Both the position numbers and the translations under genes were made by a program. Shown one piece after another: positions 26,901-41,900 of a stretch of DNA of 64,000 nt. This DNA comes from Aurantimicrobium minutum (GTDB lineage Bacteria; Actinomycetota; Actinomycetes; Actinomycetales; Microbacteriaceae), in NCBI RefSeq assembly GCF_029892845.1, contig NZ_JARXVT010000001.1, forward strand, positions 1-64,000, given 5' to 3'. Every line of letters starts with the position of its first letter. Positions within the stretch are counted from its first letter, which is position 1. Under the pieces are notes generated by a model. That model saw nothing but the letters and a program-made list of their open reading frames with translations, was not told the origin of the DNA and ran no database searches.

Positions 26901-29900
26901 CTCATCGGCGATTTCTGCAGATGGTAAAAATCTGGTCCTCACGTTCAATGAGACACTCAGCACAACAACTGCCCAGTATGTAGATGCTTTTATTTACATC
27001 AACGGCAGCACCACGGCGACGGCACTGACAAACCCTACTGCTAGTGGAAGTACAGTTACCTTCCCTATTACGTCAACTGTCACAGTTGGTTCTGGCCAGA
27101 CAGTCAAATTCAAATACGTTGCGCCTGCAGATAGTTCAGCAACTAACAACTTTGCTATTCAAGACCCCTCGGGTAACGATGCACTTGCTATCCCGCTCAC
27201 CGCAGTTACAAACAACTCAACACTCGACCGCACTGCGCCAATCCTTCAGTCCGTAGAGATCCCTGGTGCAGGATCTACCCTGGTTCTGCACTACAACGAA
27301 GCTTTGACAGCAACCGACCTCAACGGACGTAACCTTTTTGCGGTGAGCGTCGGCGGCTCAGTTCGCACGGTGTCCTCCATCGCAATCAGTGGATCAGACG
27401 TCATTTTGACACTGGCAGCCCCACTGGTTTCAATCGGTCAAGCTGTGACCCTGACGAGCTATGCCCCGTTCTCGCGAGATAGCAACGGTGTATTCACCAA
27501 CAACATTGCGATTCAAGACACAGCTGGAAACGACTCTGCCAACTTGTCTAATGTCGTCGCGACCAACAACTCCACAGTGGATATTGTCGGCCCTGTTCTC
27601 TCATCAGCAGAAGTTGACGCGGCAGGTACAACTCTGACGCTGACCTACAACGAAGCGCTCAATCCATCTACCGCACTGGCAAGTGCCTTTAGCGTTCTCG
27701 CCGGCTCCACCTCTATCATTCCCAGCTCTGTCGTCGTGAGCGGTAGCACTGTGGTCTTGACCTTGCCCTCGCGCGTCGGCGTCAGCCAATCAGTCAAGGT
27801 GACGTATTCCGCACCTACTGCAAACACCGCAACGTCGAATGCGGCGATTCAAGATACCGCTGGAAATGACGCTGCAGGACTCAGTCTTGCGACAGTAACG
27901 AACAATTCAAACGCAGACATCACAGCACCAGTTTTGACCTCTGCTGAAGTGAACACAGCAGGAACTACGCTGACGGTCTTCTATGGCGAAGCACTCAACT
28001 CGACATCGGCAGACATCTCCGCATTCACCATCAAAGTGGGTGGTGTGACGGTTGTTCCCACGGCGTTGTCGATTAACGTCAGCCAGCTGATTTTCACTCT
28101 GCCTGAACTGGTTCAGCATGACATTCCTGTCACTGTGAGCTACCTGCCTCCCGCAGTAGACCTGTCGCCAACCAATGCTGCTGTCCAAGACGCCACTGGT
28201 AACGACTCAATTGCGTCAAACAACGTTGCCGTCACCAATAACTCAACTGTTGACACGTTGCCGCCCTCTCTCTTATCGAGTGCGGTCAGTTCCTCCGGGC
28301 TCAAGCTCACCTTGACCATGAGTGAAGCATTGGCCGCCACAACGGCCACGGCGGGAGCATTTACTGTCAATGTTGCCGGCGTGGACATCGCAGTGAGTTC
28401 TGTTCTCGTCGTGGGATCCACTGTTGAACTGACAATGGCAAGCCCCATCGAAAAGGCGACTGCGGTAACAGTTGCTTACACCGCACCTGCGGATGATTCA
28501 ACGACGGCAAACTCAGCGTTACAGGATCTCTCTGGAAAAGACACGCTCTCCATCTCAGCTACTGCAGTGACCAACAACTCAACTGCTGACCTCACACCCC
28601 CACGACTGACTTCTGCCGTAGTGGGCGCCTCGGGGACCTCCCTGACCCTCACTTATGACGAAGCACTCCTGCTTACCGCCGGGGTCAAGCCAACAGCTGG
28701 AATGTTCACCGTGATGAGAGGCTCGACATCGGTCTCGGTTACTGGTGTTGCTGTTGCAGGTTCCGCAGTGACCTTGACCCTTGGCTCGACCATTCAATGG
28801 TCTGACCCTTCTGTCACTGTTGCCTACGCCGCACCAGCCGTAGACACCACGACGGCGAACGTCGCGATTCAAGATGTTTCCGGCCAGGACGCATTAAGTT
28901 TGCCTGCGAGAGAAATCACTAACAATTCAGCACAGGGCCCGCCCAAGGTTGTTGCGGCAGTGATTAACGCCGCAGGTACGTCAGCAACCTTGACCTTCAG
29001 CGAACAAATAAACAGTTACAGCACGGCAGGTTTGGTCTTTACTGTCGACGGTGTGGAAATCTCGCCCTCTGGCTACAACATGATGTCTGGTCTGACCTGG
29101 ACTGTGAACTTCAGCTCCATCATCACTAGTAACCGAGTGGTGAAACTTGCGTTTACCCCCGGCACCTTGATGGACGCTACGAGCGTAAACATGCTCCCGT
29201 TTACCAACTTCCCCGTCACTAACAACTCGACGCAGATCCCCGATTCTCAAGCTCCAACTCTCTCTTCAGCAACGGTAGATGCCACAGGAAAAATCTTGAC
29301 CCTTGCTTATGACGAGGCACTTCTCGCTAGTGCTACTGCGGGTGTAGGTGCCTTCACTGTCTCCGTCGGTGGGGTAAACAAGGTCATTTCATCCGCCGCT
29401 CTCAGTGGAACCAACATGGTTCTTACTCTGTCGGCACCTATTGGGGCCGGCGAAGTAGCCACCGTCAGCTACACGCCACCGTCGCTCTCCAATGGCTGGA
29501 CCAACCCAGCCATTCAAGATGCTGCCGGTAATGATGCTCTTGCGCTGACCAATGTGGCTATTACAAATAACTCCACTGTCGTGCCTGACGTTACAGCCCC
29601 TTCTCTCTCAAGTGCTGTTCTTGACAGCACTGGAAAGATCCTGACACTGACTTATAGCGAGGCTCTCTCTGCAACCGCTGCTGGTGTGGGTTCTTTCATC
29701 GTGAAAGAAGATGGGACATCCCGTCTCATCGTCTCTTCCGTAGTGAGCGGAGACAAGGTCATTTTGACCCTTGCTGCTGCAATGGAAGCACTCAAGCCCA
29801 TTACGGTCACCTACACCGCACCAACTGCTGATGCAGGGCAGACAAACGCAGCGATTCAAGACCCTACGGGTAATGATGCGGCAGCTCTTACCGATCAAGC

Positions 29901-32900
29901 AGTCACAAATAATTCCATCGTGGGGCCTGACGTTGTTCCCCCAGCAGCACAGTCCCTCACCGTCTCAGGCACGCAGGTCACCATTACTTACGGTGAGCAA
30001 CTTTCGTCAACGACTGCTCCACTTTCTGCTTACACCGTTTTCGTTGGGGGAGATCAAGTGACCCCTACTGCTGTCAGTGTGAGCGGTACCCAGATTTTGT
30101 TGACGCTGCCAAATTCAGTTCTTTCAACTGACCGTGTGAGTGTTATCTATACAGCGCCACCGGCGACACGTGACACCACCAATCTTGCTGTGCAGGATAT
30201 CGCCGGTAACGATGCTGTTTCCTACAACTTGGATAATCAAACAGGAACAAACACGTGGGGATTCACAACCCAAGGAAGTGCATGTTCTTTCCAAGGCGGT
30301 ACCTACACAGACAGTGCTCGATCCAAACTTCTTCCTAACGGTATTACCTATACTGTTGCGGTCACAGGATCCATGCTCTGTATCGACTCCGTAGCTGAGT
30401 CCCTCAGTCAGCGTGGAGGACAGGCCAGTGACTTCACTTCTGTTGGTCTCGTCACCGAACCCGGTGTTCGACTCTGGACGTCAAACAATGGCTGTCTTGC
30501 GAACGTTCTTTGTGAGAACCGTGGAACTTTGACCATCAGCTTCAGCAAGCCCATGACCAACCCCATCATCTCTTTTGCAGGTTTGGGTGGTCGCGCCAAC
30601 GGTATTTCGTGGTCTGAACTCCAGTTGCTGACTCCAGGAGTTACCATCACGGGTTTGAGCGGTACCAACTTGAACATCACTAACGGTGGAACTTACATTG
30701 GCCCATTCCCTGGTCAATCTCCTGATGTGAGCTGTCACGGAACGCCTTACCCTGCAGTTTGTGGATCTCTCCAAATCAACGGAACAGTTACTTCGGTTTC
30801 CTTCAAGGTCAACCAAGCTAACTCTGGTGCTGGCGGAGGTGATGCAGGTAACGAAGACGCATGGAACTTGACTGCCAGCGTGAGTGAAGACTTCGGTCTC
30901 GCTCCCAACGTTTACGAGCAGGGTTCAGTCGCATCCCACGCCATTAGTGCTCTGAAAATGGGTAGTGTCGTCACCGCTGACCAAACCGCGACTTTGTATG
31001 CGAACACCAATGCGGATGCTGTTGCTTTGGGAAGCGCCATTCCTGATGGAGCCGACGACGGTGTCACATCTTGGCCTTCCATTTCAACGGGGAATATCGG
31101 TCAAACGATTACTGTTCCCGTCTCACTTCAAGGAGTAGAGCAGGGCGCATACCTCTGTGGCTGGATCGACTTCAACCGCAATAACACCTTCAATGCAGGT
31201 GAACGTGCCTGTGCACCAAGTCCTCAGGCTGGAGCAACCACGGCAAATATCGTCTGGACTGTTCCCAACGATGTCGAACCAGGTCTTACTTATGCACGCT
31301 TGCGTTTGAGCTATGACCCCCTCATCTTCCCCACCAGCAAGGTGGGATCCGGTGAGGTTGAGGATTACTCATTGGTCATTGCGGCATCTGCCCAATCGCT
31401 ACCTGTTCTGGTCAATGACACTTCGCTCAATGGTCAAGACATTAACCAAGTCATTTCGCCCCTCGAAAATGACCAGTTTGATCCTGCATACCCTGTGACC
31501 GTGGGCTCCCTTAAGCTGTGTGGCATCAGCCCCTTGCAGACAGCTCCAAACTGTAACCTCACCACCTTGACTGTTGCCGATCAGGGTACGTACACCGTCA
31601 ATGCAGACGGAACTGTGACCTTTGATCCACTTCCTACTTTCACTGGTACTGCTGCTGCAGTGAAGTATCAGGTGACGGATACCAGCCCAACGCCGCAGAC
31701 AAAGTCAGCAACAATCACCCCCACAGTTATTGCAGCTCCTGTTGCAGCTCCTGACACCATCACGGCTCCCCAAGATCGACTCCAGGCCTACACGCCCTTG
31801 GCAAATGACACAGATGCCACTGGCTATGACTTGATTAAGTCGACTCTCAAACTTTGTGATCTTTCCCCAGCGCAGTCTCCCCCAACCTGTTCTGCAACGT
31901 CGCTCACTGTTGCAGGTGAAGGCGCGTATACGGTCAACTCCGTCACAGGTGTTGTCGAGTTTGACCCTCTTCCCAACTTCACAGGCACAGCAACACCAAT
32001 CACCTACCAGGCAAAAGATTCCCTGAACCAGGTCACCTCTTCGAACATCACACCGATTGTTATTCCTAAGCCCACAGCTGCACCGAATACTCAAATTGGC
32101 GCCCAAGGCCGCCAGCAGTCACTGAACGCGATCGCAGGCGACTCGGCTGCAAGCGGATACCAACTCGTTCCTGCAACTACTAAGTTGTGTGGCCCTAGTG
32201 AAACAGCTCCGAGCTGTACAGAAAGCATCATCACCATTGCGGGTGAAGGTAACTACGTAGCCAATGCTGATGGAACAGTTTCCTTCTTCCCGCTGTCGAA
32301 CTTCACTGGCTACGCAACTCCCGTTCACTACATCGTGGAGGACAACCTCGGTCAGGCTGCCTCGTCGACCCTGACGCCGCGAGTTATCCCAGCACCTGTT
32401 GCGGAGCCCAACCGCAACATTGGCGCAAAGGGTGCGACTCAGACGATTACTCCACTGACCAATGACACTGTGGCATCGGGTTATGCGCTGACGACTTCTT
32501 CGATCAAACTTTGTGACACCGGCGAAACTGGGGCAGATTGTTCACTGACCACTTTGACCGTTGCAAACGAAGGTACCTACACCGTCAACAATGACGGAAC
32601 GGTTTCCTTTGTCCCAACAGCGACTTTCACAGGTACGGCAACTCCGGTCACATACGCCGCAACAGACTCACTACTGCAGGTGGCCTCCTCAACAATCACT
32701 CCAGTTGTCGTCGCGGCAGTTGATGACACCTCTTCAGGTGCCTACGACACGAACCAGACCATCAGCCCTTTCGGAAACGACATCATCGAGACCGGTCACC
32801 CGCTTGGATCGCTGACTCTGTGTGGCAATAACCCTGTCCAAACTCCCAACAACTGCGACAAGACCTCGGTCACCACAGCAGACGGAACTTATACCGTCAA

Positions 32901-35900
32901 CGTTGACGGCACTGTGACCTTCAACCCGCTTCCAGAATTCAGCGGTACGGTAACAGAGCCTGTCCGCTACCAAGCAGCAGACGACTTGGGAAACATTGTC
33001 AATGCACTGATTACCCCTACCGTTGCTGCACCCAACGCAACTGCTCCCCAGAACGACACCTCGTCTGGCGCATATGACACTAACCAGACAATTTCTCCGC
33101 TGGTTAATGACAACCCCACCGCTTCGTTTGTTCTGAACACTCTCAAGCTCTGCGGCCCAACTCAGACACCCAACACCTGCGACCAGACCAGCCTGACAGT
33201 TCCTAACGAGGGAACGTACACCGTCAACTCTGATGGCACTGTCACGTTCAACCCTCTGCCCACCTTCACCGGCACAGCGACACCAGTGACGTACCAGGTA
33301 CGCGACGTCTTGCTCCGCACGGTGAGTGCAACAATCACACCCACAGTGGGAATGCCCCCTGTCCCAACGGCAGATCCTGACACTTCTTCGGATGACTATG
33401 ACGTCAACCAAGTCATCCCGCCGATCCCTAACGACAACCCAGGCGCAGTCGCAGCTACGTTTGTTGATTCAACCCTGCGCCTGTGTGCGCTCGATGATCC
33501 TGCGACCCCCACCGTTGATGAGTCGCTGAACTGCACCTTGGGTGAGCTTGTCATCCCTGGGCAGGGAACTTACACCGTCAACCTCGATGGCAGTGGCAAC
33601 GTAATTGGCACTGTAACCTTCAACCCTCTGCCAACTTTCAAGGGCACTGCGGATCCCGTCGAATACTCGATTCAGGACATCTTTGGCCGCGCAGCTGTCT
33701 CGACAATTACTCCTACGGTTGTCGCTCCACCGCTGCCCACAGCAACCAGTGAATCCATCACATCAAACTTCAACGTTGCTCAGACCTACACTCCTACCTC
33801 TAATGACACAGCAGGAACCCTCAACGGCAAAACAGCTGACATTGACCCACTCTCGATCAAGTTGTGTGGGCCTTCCGAAACTTCTCCAAACTGTAACCAG
33901 ACCTCATTGACTGTTGCGAACCAGGGTGTTTACACCGTGAACGCTGACGGCAGTGTGACCTTCACTCCCGATAGCAACTTCTATGGAACTGCTACTCCGG
34001 TGAGCTACCAGGCTGTAGATATTCTCGGCCGGCCACTGACCTCGACCATCAATCCCATTGTCCGTAACCCACCGGCTCCCGAGGCCACCCCTGAGTCGCT
34101 TACTGTTCTCCCCGGAACAAGCGTGAGTTTCAACAACGTCATAGGCACTACGCCGCTTGCTACGGGTACAGGTCTTCAACTGGGTGCCACACAAGGCCCT
34201 TGCTTTGTGGACGGCTTGACCTGTGTCACGACCTTGACCATCGCCAGTGAAGGAACCTGGACGATGGATCAGGCAACCGGTATCGCAACGTTTGCAGCTG
34301 TGTCAGGTCTTCAGCCTGGAACAAAGACTGCTGTCACCTACCGCGTGACAGACCTTGCTGGCCAGAACGCAACCAGCACCCTGACTCCGGTTGTCCCGCC
34401 AGTACCTGAGGCAACTAACGATGCCCAGACCAGCGCATACGACACCAACCAGAGCTACACGCTCACCACAAATGACAGCCCTGGTAACTCTTCAGCACCT
34501 CTCGTTGCCAACTCAATCAAGCTGTGTGCGCTGACTGATGACGTTGCGACAGCGAACGTCAATGAGTCACAAATTTGTGCTCTTACTCAAGTCACCGTTC
34601 CCGGAGAAGGTGTCTACTCTGTCAACGCAACTACTGGCGACGTGACGTTCAACCCTGAGGCGACTTTCACAGGACAGGTCGCAACCCCTGTTCGCTACTC
34701 GGTTGCAGATTCGCTGGGTCAGTTGGCCTTCGCCACCATTACTCCTACCGTTTCTGATCCTGCAATAGCCGCTACCGCAGAACGTGTGAGCGTACTTCCA
34801 GGTGGAACTGCTTCCTTCACAACCATCACGGGGGCTAATGGTTTGGCCACCGGTGCAGATTTGCAAACAACAGGTGCAGACAAAACCTGTTTGTTCACCC
34901 CGAACACCACTACCTGTGATGCTGACGGCATCGTCACCATTGCGGGTGAGGGTACGTTCACTTTGAACGCTGCAACCGGTGTTGTGACATTCGTTGCTGT
35001 TCCTGGAATCACTGATGGCACAAAGACAGCAGTGACGTATCAGGTCACCGACATCACGGGCCAGTCCACGACCAGCACACTCACACCTGTTGTTCCTTTG
35101 CGCCCCAACTTCGCCAACGACACCAACACTGATGCGTACGACACCACTCAGGTTATTGACGTGTTTGCAAATGACCAGGTGGGTGACCCAAGTGCTCAGC
35201 TCGTTCACTCTTCCATCAAGCTTTGTGCTCTAGATGACCCTGCAACTGCTGGAGATCAGAGTCAAACACCACCGACGTGTACTGCGACCACAATTACAGT
35301 CCCTAATGAGGGAACCTACACAGTTGACCCCAACACAGGTGAAGTGAGCTTTGATCCACTCCCAACGTTCGTGGGAACTGTTCAAACAGCTATTACCTAT
35401 GTCGCAGCTGACACAGTCGGACAGACTGACTTTGCAACGATCACCCCAACGGTTCAATATCCTGCTGCACCTACTGCGAACCTAGACACCACTTCAGGCT
35501 TCAAGGGTGTAGTTCAGAGCATTGACTTACTGGCAGATGACTCTGCTGCACCTAATGTGGATCTGCTTGCCACAAGTGTGAAGTTGTGTGCTGCAGGAAC
35601 GAGCTCCACTGCGACACCTTCACCCAGTGCAACTGCTGTGGTACTGCAGGAGTGTTCTTCGACATCCCTCACCATTCCAAACGTGGGAACCTATTCAGTA
35701 ACTAACGGGGTTATTACATTTACCCCAGAGGCTAACTATGTAGGCATTCCTCCTGCATTGACCTACACGGTCAAGGATGAGTTCGGTCAGGTTGCAACCT
35801 CTACCTACACTCCAACAGTTCTGGCCCCACCAACTGCAACAAATGACACACCTGCAGCAGGTGCGTATGGCGTGACTCAGGTCATCCCTGTTCTCAGTAA

Positions 35901-38900
35901 CGACACTGTCTCGCCAGATACCAACGCTGCTTTTGACACCACAACGGTGCTGTTGTGCAACCCTGCCACGGCCCCACCTGAGACTGCACCGAACTGCACC
36001 CTCACGTCTCTCACCACAGCAGATGGCACCTATGCAGTGGACACCTCAAGGGGTGTCGTCGCGTTTACTCCTCGCCTTGACTTCACGGGTGTAGTGACAG
36101 TTCCTGTTCGCTACCAAGTAACTGATGTTGACGGCCAGGTTGCCAATGCCGTCCTTACCACCAGTGTTACTGCGCCTGCTCTCCCCACTGCTGAACCTGA
36201 CACGTCAACAGGTCCTTTCAACGCAGCACAATCCATAAATGCTGTAATTAACGACATCTCCTACACCGGCACAGCAATCCAAGACACCACCATCAAGCTA
36301 TGGGACCCCGCAGCTAACTCTGGAACGGGTGGATGGGTAACCACCCCGGTCACTCTTGCAGACGGTGTGTATTCCATTGTCAACGGCGAGATCCGCTTTA
36401 TGCCCAACAATGACTTTGTGGGTACTGCTGCACCGGTGACCTACCAAATCACCGACTCTTTGGGTCGCACAGATGACACCACCTACACTCCAACCGTGCC
36501 AACACCTGCTGGTCCATCTGCTTCGCCTGATACCAGTAACGGATTCATCAACGTCGCTCAGACCAAGAATCTGCTAACTAACGATTCGACTTCCCGCGTC
36601 GATGTAGACCTCAACCCTGCAAGTGTGAAGCTCTGTGCTTCAGGTGAAACTGCTCCAGCTTGTACGGCAACCTCGGTGACCGTTACTGGTGTGGGTACAT
36701 ACAGTGTTGATAACACTGGAGTGATGACGTTCACCCCCGCGCTGAACTACACCGGAACTCCTGCTGCACTGCCCTACATCGTGAAGGACCAGTTCAACCA
36801 GGTTGCTTCCTCGACCTACACACCTACAGTTAAGTCGCCACCTGACGCAATCGATGACACTCCTGCCGTGGGTGCCAATGATGTGAACCAAGTCATTGAT
36901 GTTCTGGCTAACGATGTGAAGTCGCCCTCTACGAATGCTGCCTTCGTTCCAGCCACCGTGAACTTCTGTGACCCCACGACAACCCCTGCACAGGTATCAC
37001 CAAACTGTGCTGCAACCACACTGACGACTGCAGACGGTGTTTACACCGTGAACCCCACTACGGGTGTGGTGACGTTCAACCCTGATGCCGACTTCACCGG
37101 TGTTGCGACTGAGCCTGTGACCTATCAGGTCAAGGATGCTGACAACCAAGCTGTTACCGCCGTTATCACCCCATCTGTGCTGGCTTTGCCTGTTGCCGTG
37201 AATGACACCTCAACCGGTGCTTTCAACCAGCCACAGATCGAGAATGTCATGGCTGATGACAGCTCCAACACGGGTACTGCTCTCAACTCAAACACGTTGA
37301 AGCTCTGTGTCTCTGGCACGTGTTCCACCTCTAACGTGACTATTGCAGGTCAGGGAACATACTCAATTGAGAACGGCCAGATCAAGTTCACCCCAGTTCT
37401 GAACTACTCAGGAACTGCAGATCCTGTGACATACCAAGTCACAGACTCTGCAGGACAGTCGGTCACGGCGACCTACACTCCAACAGTTCAGCCACCCGCT
37501 GGCCCCACTGCGGTGGATGACACCTCAACTGGTGCATATAACACTCCTCAATACGCACTTGCCGTGGCTGATGACACGTCGCTAACCGGCACTGCTATTC
37601 AGTCATCAACCCTGAAGCTCTGTGTGAACTCGGTTTGTTCGACATCTGATGTTGTGATTCCAAACCAAGGTACCTACAGCATCGTGAACGGCGACATTAA
37701 GTTCACTCCAGTGCTCGGCTTCACTGGTGCAGCAACTCCAGTCACCTATGAGATTGCTGACTCTTTGGGTCGCACCGATACTGCGACCTATACGCCCACT
37801 GTGTCGATGCCAGCGGCTCCAACTGCTGTTGCAGACACCTCTTCTGACTGGGTGAACAAGACTCAGACCGAGAATGTCATCCCAGATGACATCTCTCTCA
37901 CGGGTACTGCTATCCAGGCTTCAACGTTGAAGCTCTTCGATCCTGCAGCTAACTCTGGTGCTGGTGCGTATGTCACCACACCAGTGACCTTGGCGAACGG
38001 TACCTACAGCATCGTGGGCGGCCAGATTCAGTTCGTTCCCACCACCAACTTTGTAGGAACTGCTGCGCCAGTGACCTACCAGGTAGCTGACTCGCTTGGT
38101 CAGACGGCAACCACCACTTACACTCCCACGGTGATTGCTCCTCCGGTGGCAAACAATGACACCCCAGCAAAGGGTGCCAATGATGTGAACCAGATCATTG
38201 ATGTCATTGCCAACGACACCAAGTCACCTGCAACCAATGCGGCATATGACCCCACCACGGTCAAGCTGTGTAACCCAGATCCAGACAACAACGTCGCCAC
38301 CGCAGATGGACAGATTTCCCCGAACTGTAACGCCACAACAATCACAACTGTGGACGGTACGTACACAGTCAACCCCACCACCGGTGTGGTCACTTTCAAC
38401 CCAGTTTCATCACTGGCCTCAACAGTTGCGGTTCCTGTGACCTACCAGGTTGCAGACGTTGACGGACAGATCGTCTCTGCCGTCATCACTCCATCCGTTG
38501 CGGGACTTCCTGTGGCTAACAACGACACTTCTACGGGTGCGTTCAACCAGCCACAGAGCCAGAGCATTCTCGGCAACGACAATTCCAACACGGGAACTTC
38601 ACTCTCGGCCTCCACCATCAAGTTGCTGGATCCCGCAACGAGCCAGTACGGAACCACTGCAGTAACTATTGCTAACCAGGGAACCTACACAATTTCTGGT
38701 GCGTCAATTGTCTTCACCCCAGTCAACGGTTACGCAGGAACGCCAACTCCGGTTACCTATCAAGTAACTGACTCGCTCAACCAGTCCGTTACCGCAACCT
38801 ACACACCCACCATTGCGCCACCGGCGCCACCGGTAGCAAACCCAGACACGTCAACTGGTGCGTTCAACCAGCCCCAGTCTAAGAACGTAGTTGCGAACGA

Positions 38901-41900
38901 CACCTCCAACACGGGAACTCCTGTTGCAGCGTCGACAGTCAAGCTCTGTGTTTCTGGCACGTGCTCTAGCGCAGATGTGACCGTGCCTGGTGAAGGTACT
39001 TATTCGATCAAGCCTGATGGCTCGATCGAATTCACCCCAGTTGCTGGCTTCACTGGCCCCGCAACTGGTGTGACATACGAAATTACAGACTCTGTGGGTC
39101 AGACTGATACCTCGACCTACACGCCAACTGTTGCTCTTCCTGCGCCACCGACTGCTGTCAATGACACGTCTTCAGGCTTCATTAACGTTGCCCAGACCAA
39201 GAACCTGTTGACCAATGACAGTGCTGCTGGGGGAGACGCCCTCAACATTGCTTCTGTGAAGCTCTGTAACGTCTCGGCATCTACTCCTGAAGTTGCTCCG
39301 AACTGTACTGCGACATCCGTCACTGTTTCCGGTGTGGGAACCTACGCCGTCAACTCCTCTGGAGTGGTGACCTTTACCCCTGCTCTCAACTACGTGGGTA
39401 CTCCAGCGGCTTTGCCTTACATCGTCAAGGACACCTACAACCAGGTTGCAACGGCCACCTACACACCAACTATCCAGGCACCACCGGTTGCAACGAACGA
39501 TGTCCCTGCCCAGGGTGCTAATGATGTGAACCAGGTCATCAACCTGCTCACCAATGACACCAAGTCACCTTCAACGAACGCAGCTTTCGATCCCACCACG
39601 GTGAAGCTCTGTGCATCAAACGAGACAGCACCCAACTGTTCGCAGACAACACTTACCACCGCTGACGGTGTCTACACCGTCGATCCCACCACGGGTGTGG
39701 TCACCTTCAACCCTGACTCTGACCTGGTCGGAACAGTGACTGAGCCTGTTCGTTACCAGGTGGCAGATGTTCAAGGTCAAGTAGTTTCAGCTGTTGTCAC
39801 GCCCTCGGTTGCCGGTCTTCCTGTTGCAGTGAATGACACCTCAACCGGTCCTTTCAACCAGCCACAAACTGAAAACGTCATGGCAGACGACAGCTCAAAC
39901 ACCGGCACGCCTCTGAGTTCCTCCACTTTGAAGCTGTGTGTTTCGGGAACCTGTGGAACTGCCGATGTCGTTGTGGCGAACCAGGGAACCTACAAGCTGG
40001 ACAACGGCCAGATCACCTTTACTCCTGTGCTCAACTACTCGGGTACAGCGACTCCTGTGACCTACCAAGTCACAGACTCATTGGGCCAGTCGGTTACCGC
40101 GACCTACACCCCAACTGTGCAGCCACCCGCCGGCCCAACCGCTGTTGATGACACATCCACTGGTCCATACAACACTGCTCAGGTTGCGAATGCTGTCGCT
40201 GATGACACCTCGTTGACCGGGACCGCCATTCAGTCATCGACTTTGAAGCTCTGTGTGAACTCAGTGTGCTCGACCTCTGACGTTGTGATTCCTGGCGAGG
40301 GAACGTATTCCATCGTCAACGGTGACATTCAGTTCACTCCTGTGCTTGGCTTCACCGGCGCAGCAAACCCAGTGACCTATGAAATCGCTGACTCGCTCGG
40401 CCGCACGGACACTGCGATCTACACACCCACAGTTTCCATGCCTGCGGCACCAACTGCTGTTGCTGACACCTCTTCTGGCTGGATCAACCAGACCCAGACT
40501 GAGAACGTCATCCCCGATGACGTCTCTCGCACCGGCACTGCAATTCAGGCTTCGACCATCAAGCTGTTTGATCCCGCAACCAGCACGTATGTCACCACAC
40601 CTGTAACTCTGGCAAACGGTACGTACAGCATCGTGGGTGGCCAGATTCAGTTCGTGCCCACCACCAACTTTGTCGGCACTGCAGCTCCTGTGACCTACCA
40701 AGTTGCTGACTCCTTGGGTCAGACCGCAACCACTACTTACACGCCCACCGTCATCTCACCACCAGACGCAATTGATGACACTCCAGCTGTTGGTCTGCAC
40801 GATACCAACCAGAACATTGATGTTCTGGCTAATGATGTTGTGTCACCCTCGACCAGCGCAGCGTTTGATCCCACCACGGTCAAGCTCTGTAACCCAGCAT
40901 CGAACCTTGTTCAGGTTGCACCGAACTGTACTTTGACGTCGTTGACCACAGCTGATGGCACTTACACAGTCAACCCAACTACTGGTGTGGTTACCTTTGA
41001 TCCTCTTGCGTCACTCCAGGGCGTTGTCACTGTTCCTGTCAGCTACCAAGTAGCTGACGTGGATGGCCAGATTGTCTCGGCAGTCATCACTCCTTCTGTC
41101 GTTGGTCCACCCACCGCGGTCAACGACACCTCAACAGGTGCATTCAACCAGCCGCAGACAGAGAACGTCATGGCAGATGACAACTCCTTCACCGGCACCC
41201 CGCTGAGCTCCTCAACATTGAAGCTCTGTGTTTCCGGTACGTGTTCAACCGCAGATGTTGTTGTTGCCGGTCAAGGCACTTACTCAATCGTGAATGGCCA
41301 GATTAAGTTCACTCCTGAGCTGAACTACACCGGCACGGCAACCCCCGTGACCTATCAGGTAACGGATTCAATGGGCCAGTCCGTCACTGCTACTTACACA
41401 CCAACGGTCAACCCACCAGCTGGTCCCAACGCTGACCCTGACACCTCAACGGGCGCCTTCAATGCAGCTCAGTCCTTCAATGTGGTTGCGAACGATGACT
41501 CGTTGACGGGCACTGCTATCCAGGCTTCGACCATCAAGCTCTATGACCCTGCCGCAAACTCTGGTGCGGGTGCTTACGTCACTACTCCCGTGACGGTTCC
41601 TCAGGGTGAGTACTCGATTGTTTCTGGTCAGATTCAGTTCACGCCCAACAACGACTATGTGGGCACGGCAGATCCAGTGACCTACCAAATCGCAGACTCA
41701 TTGGGTCGCACGGACACCACCACCTACACCCCAACAGTCCCCACCCCTGCTGGTCCCAATGCTGACCCAGACACCACATCTGGATTCATTGGTGTTGCTC
41801 AGAGCATCAACTTGCTCACCAATGATGAGGCTTCTCGCGTTGATGTTGATTTGAACGTTGCTTCAGTCAAGCTCTGTAATGTTTCTGCTTCGACTCCTGA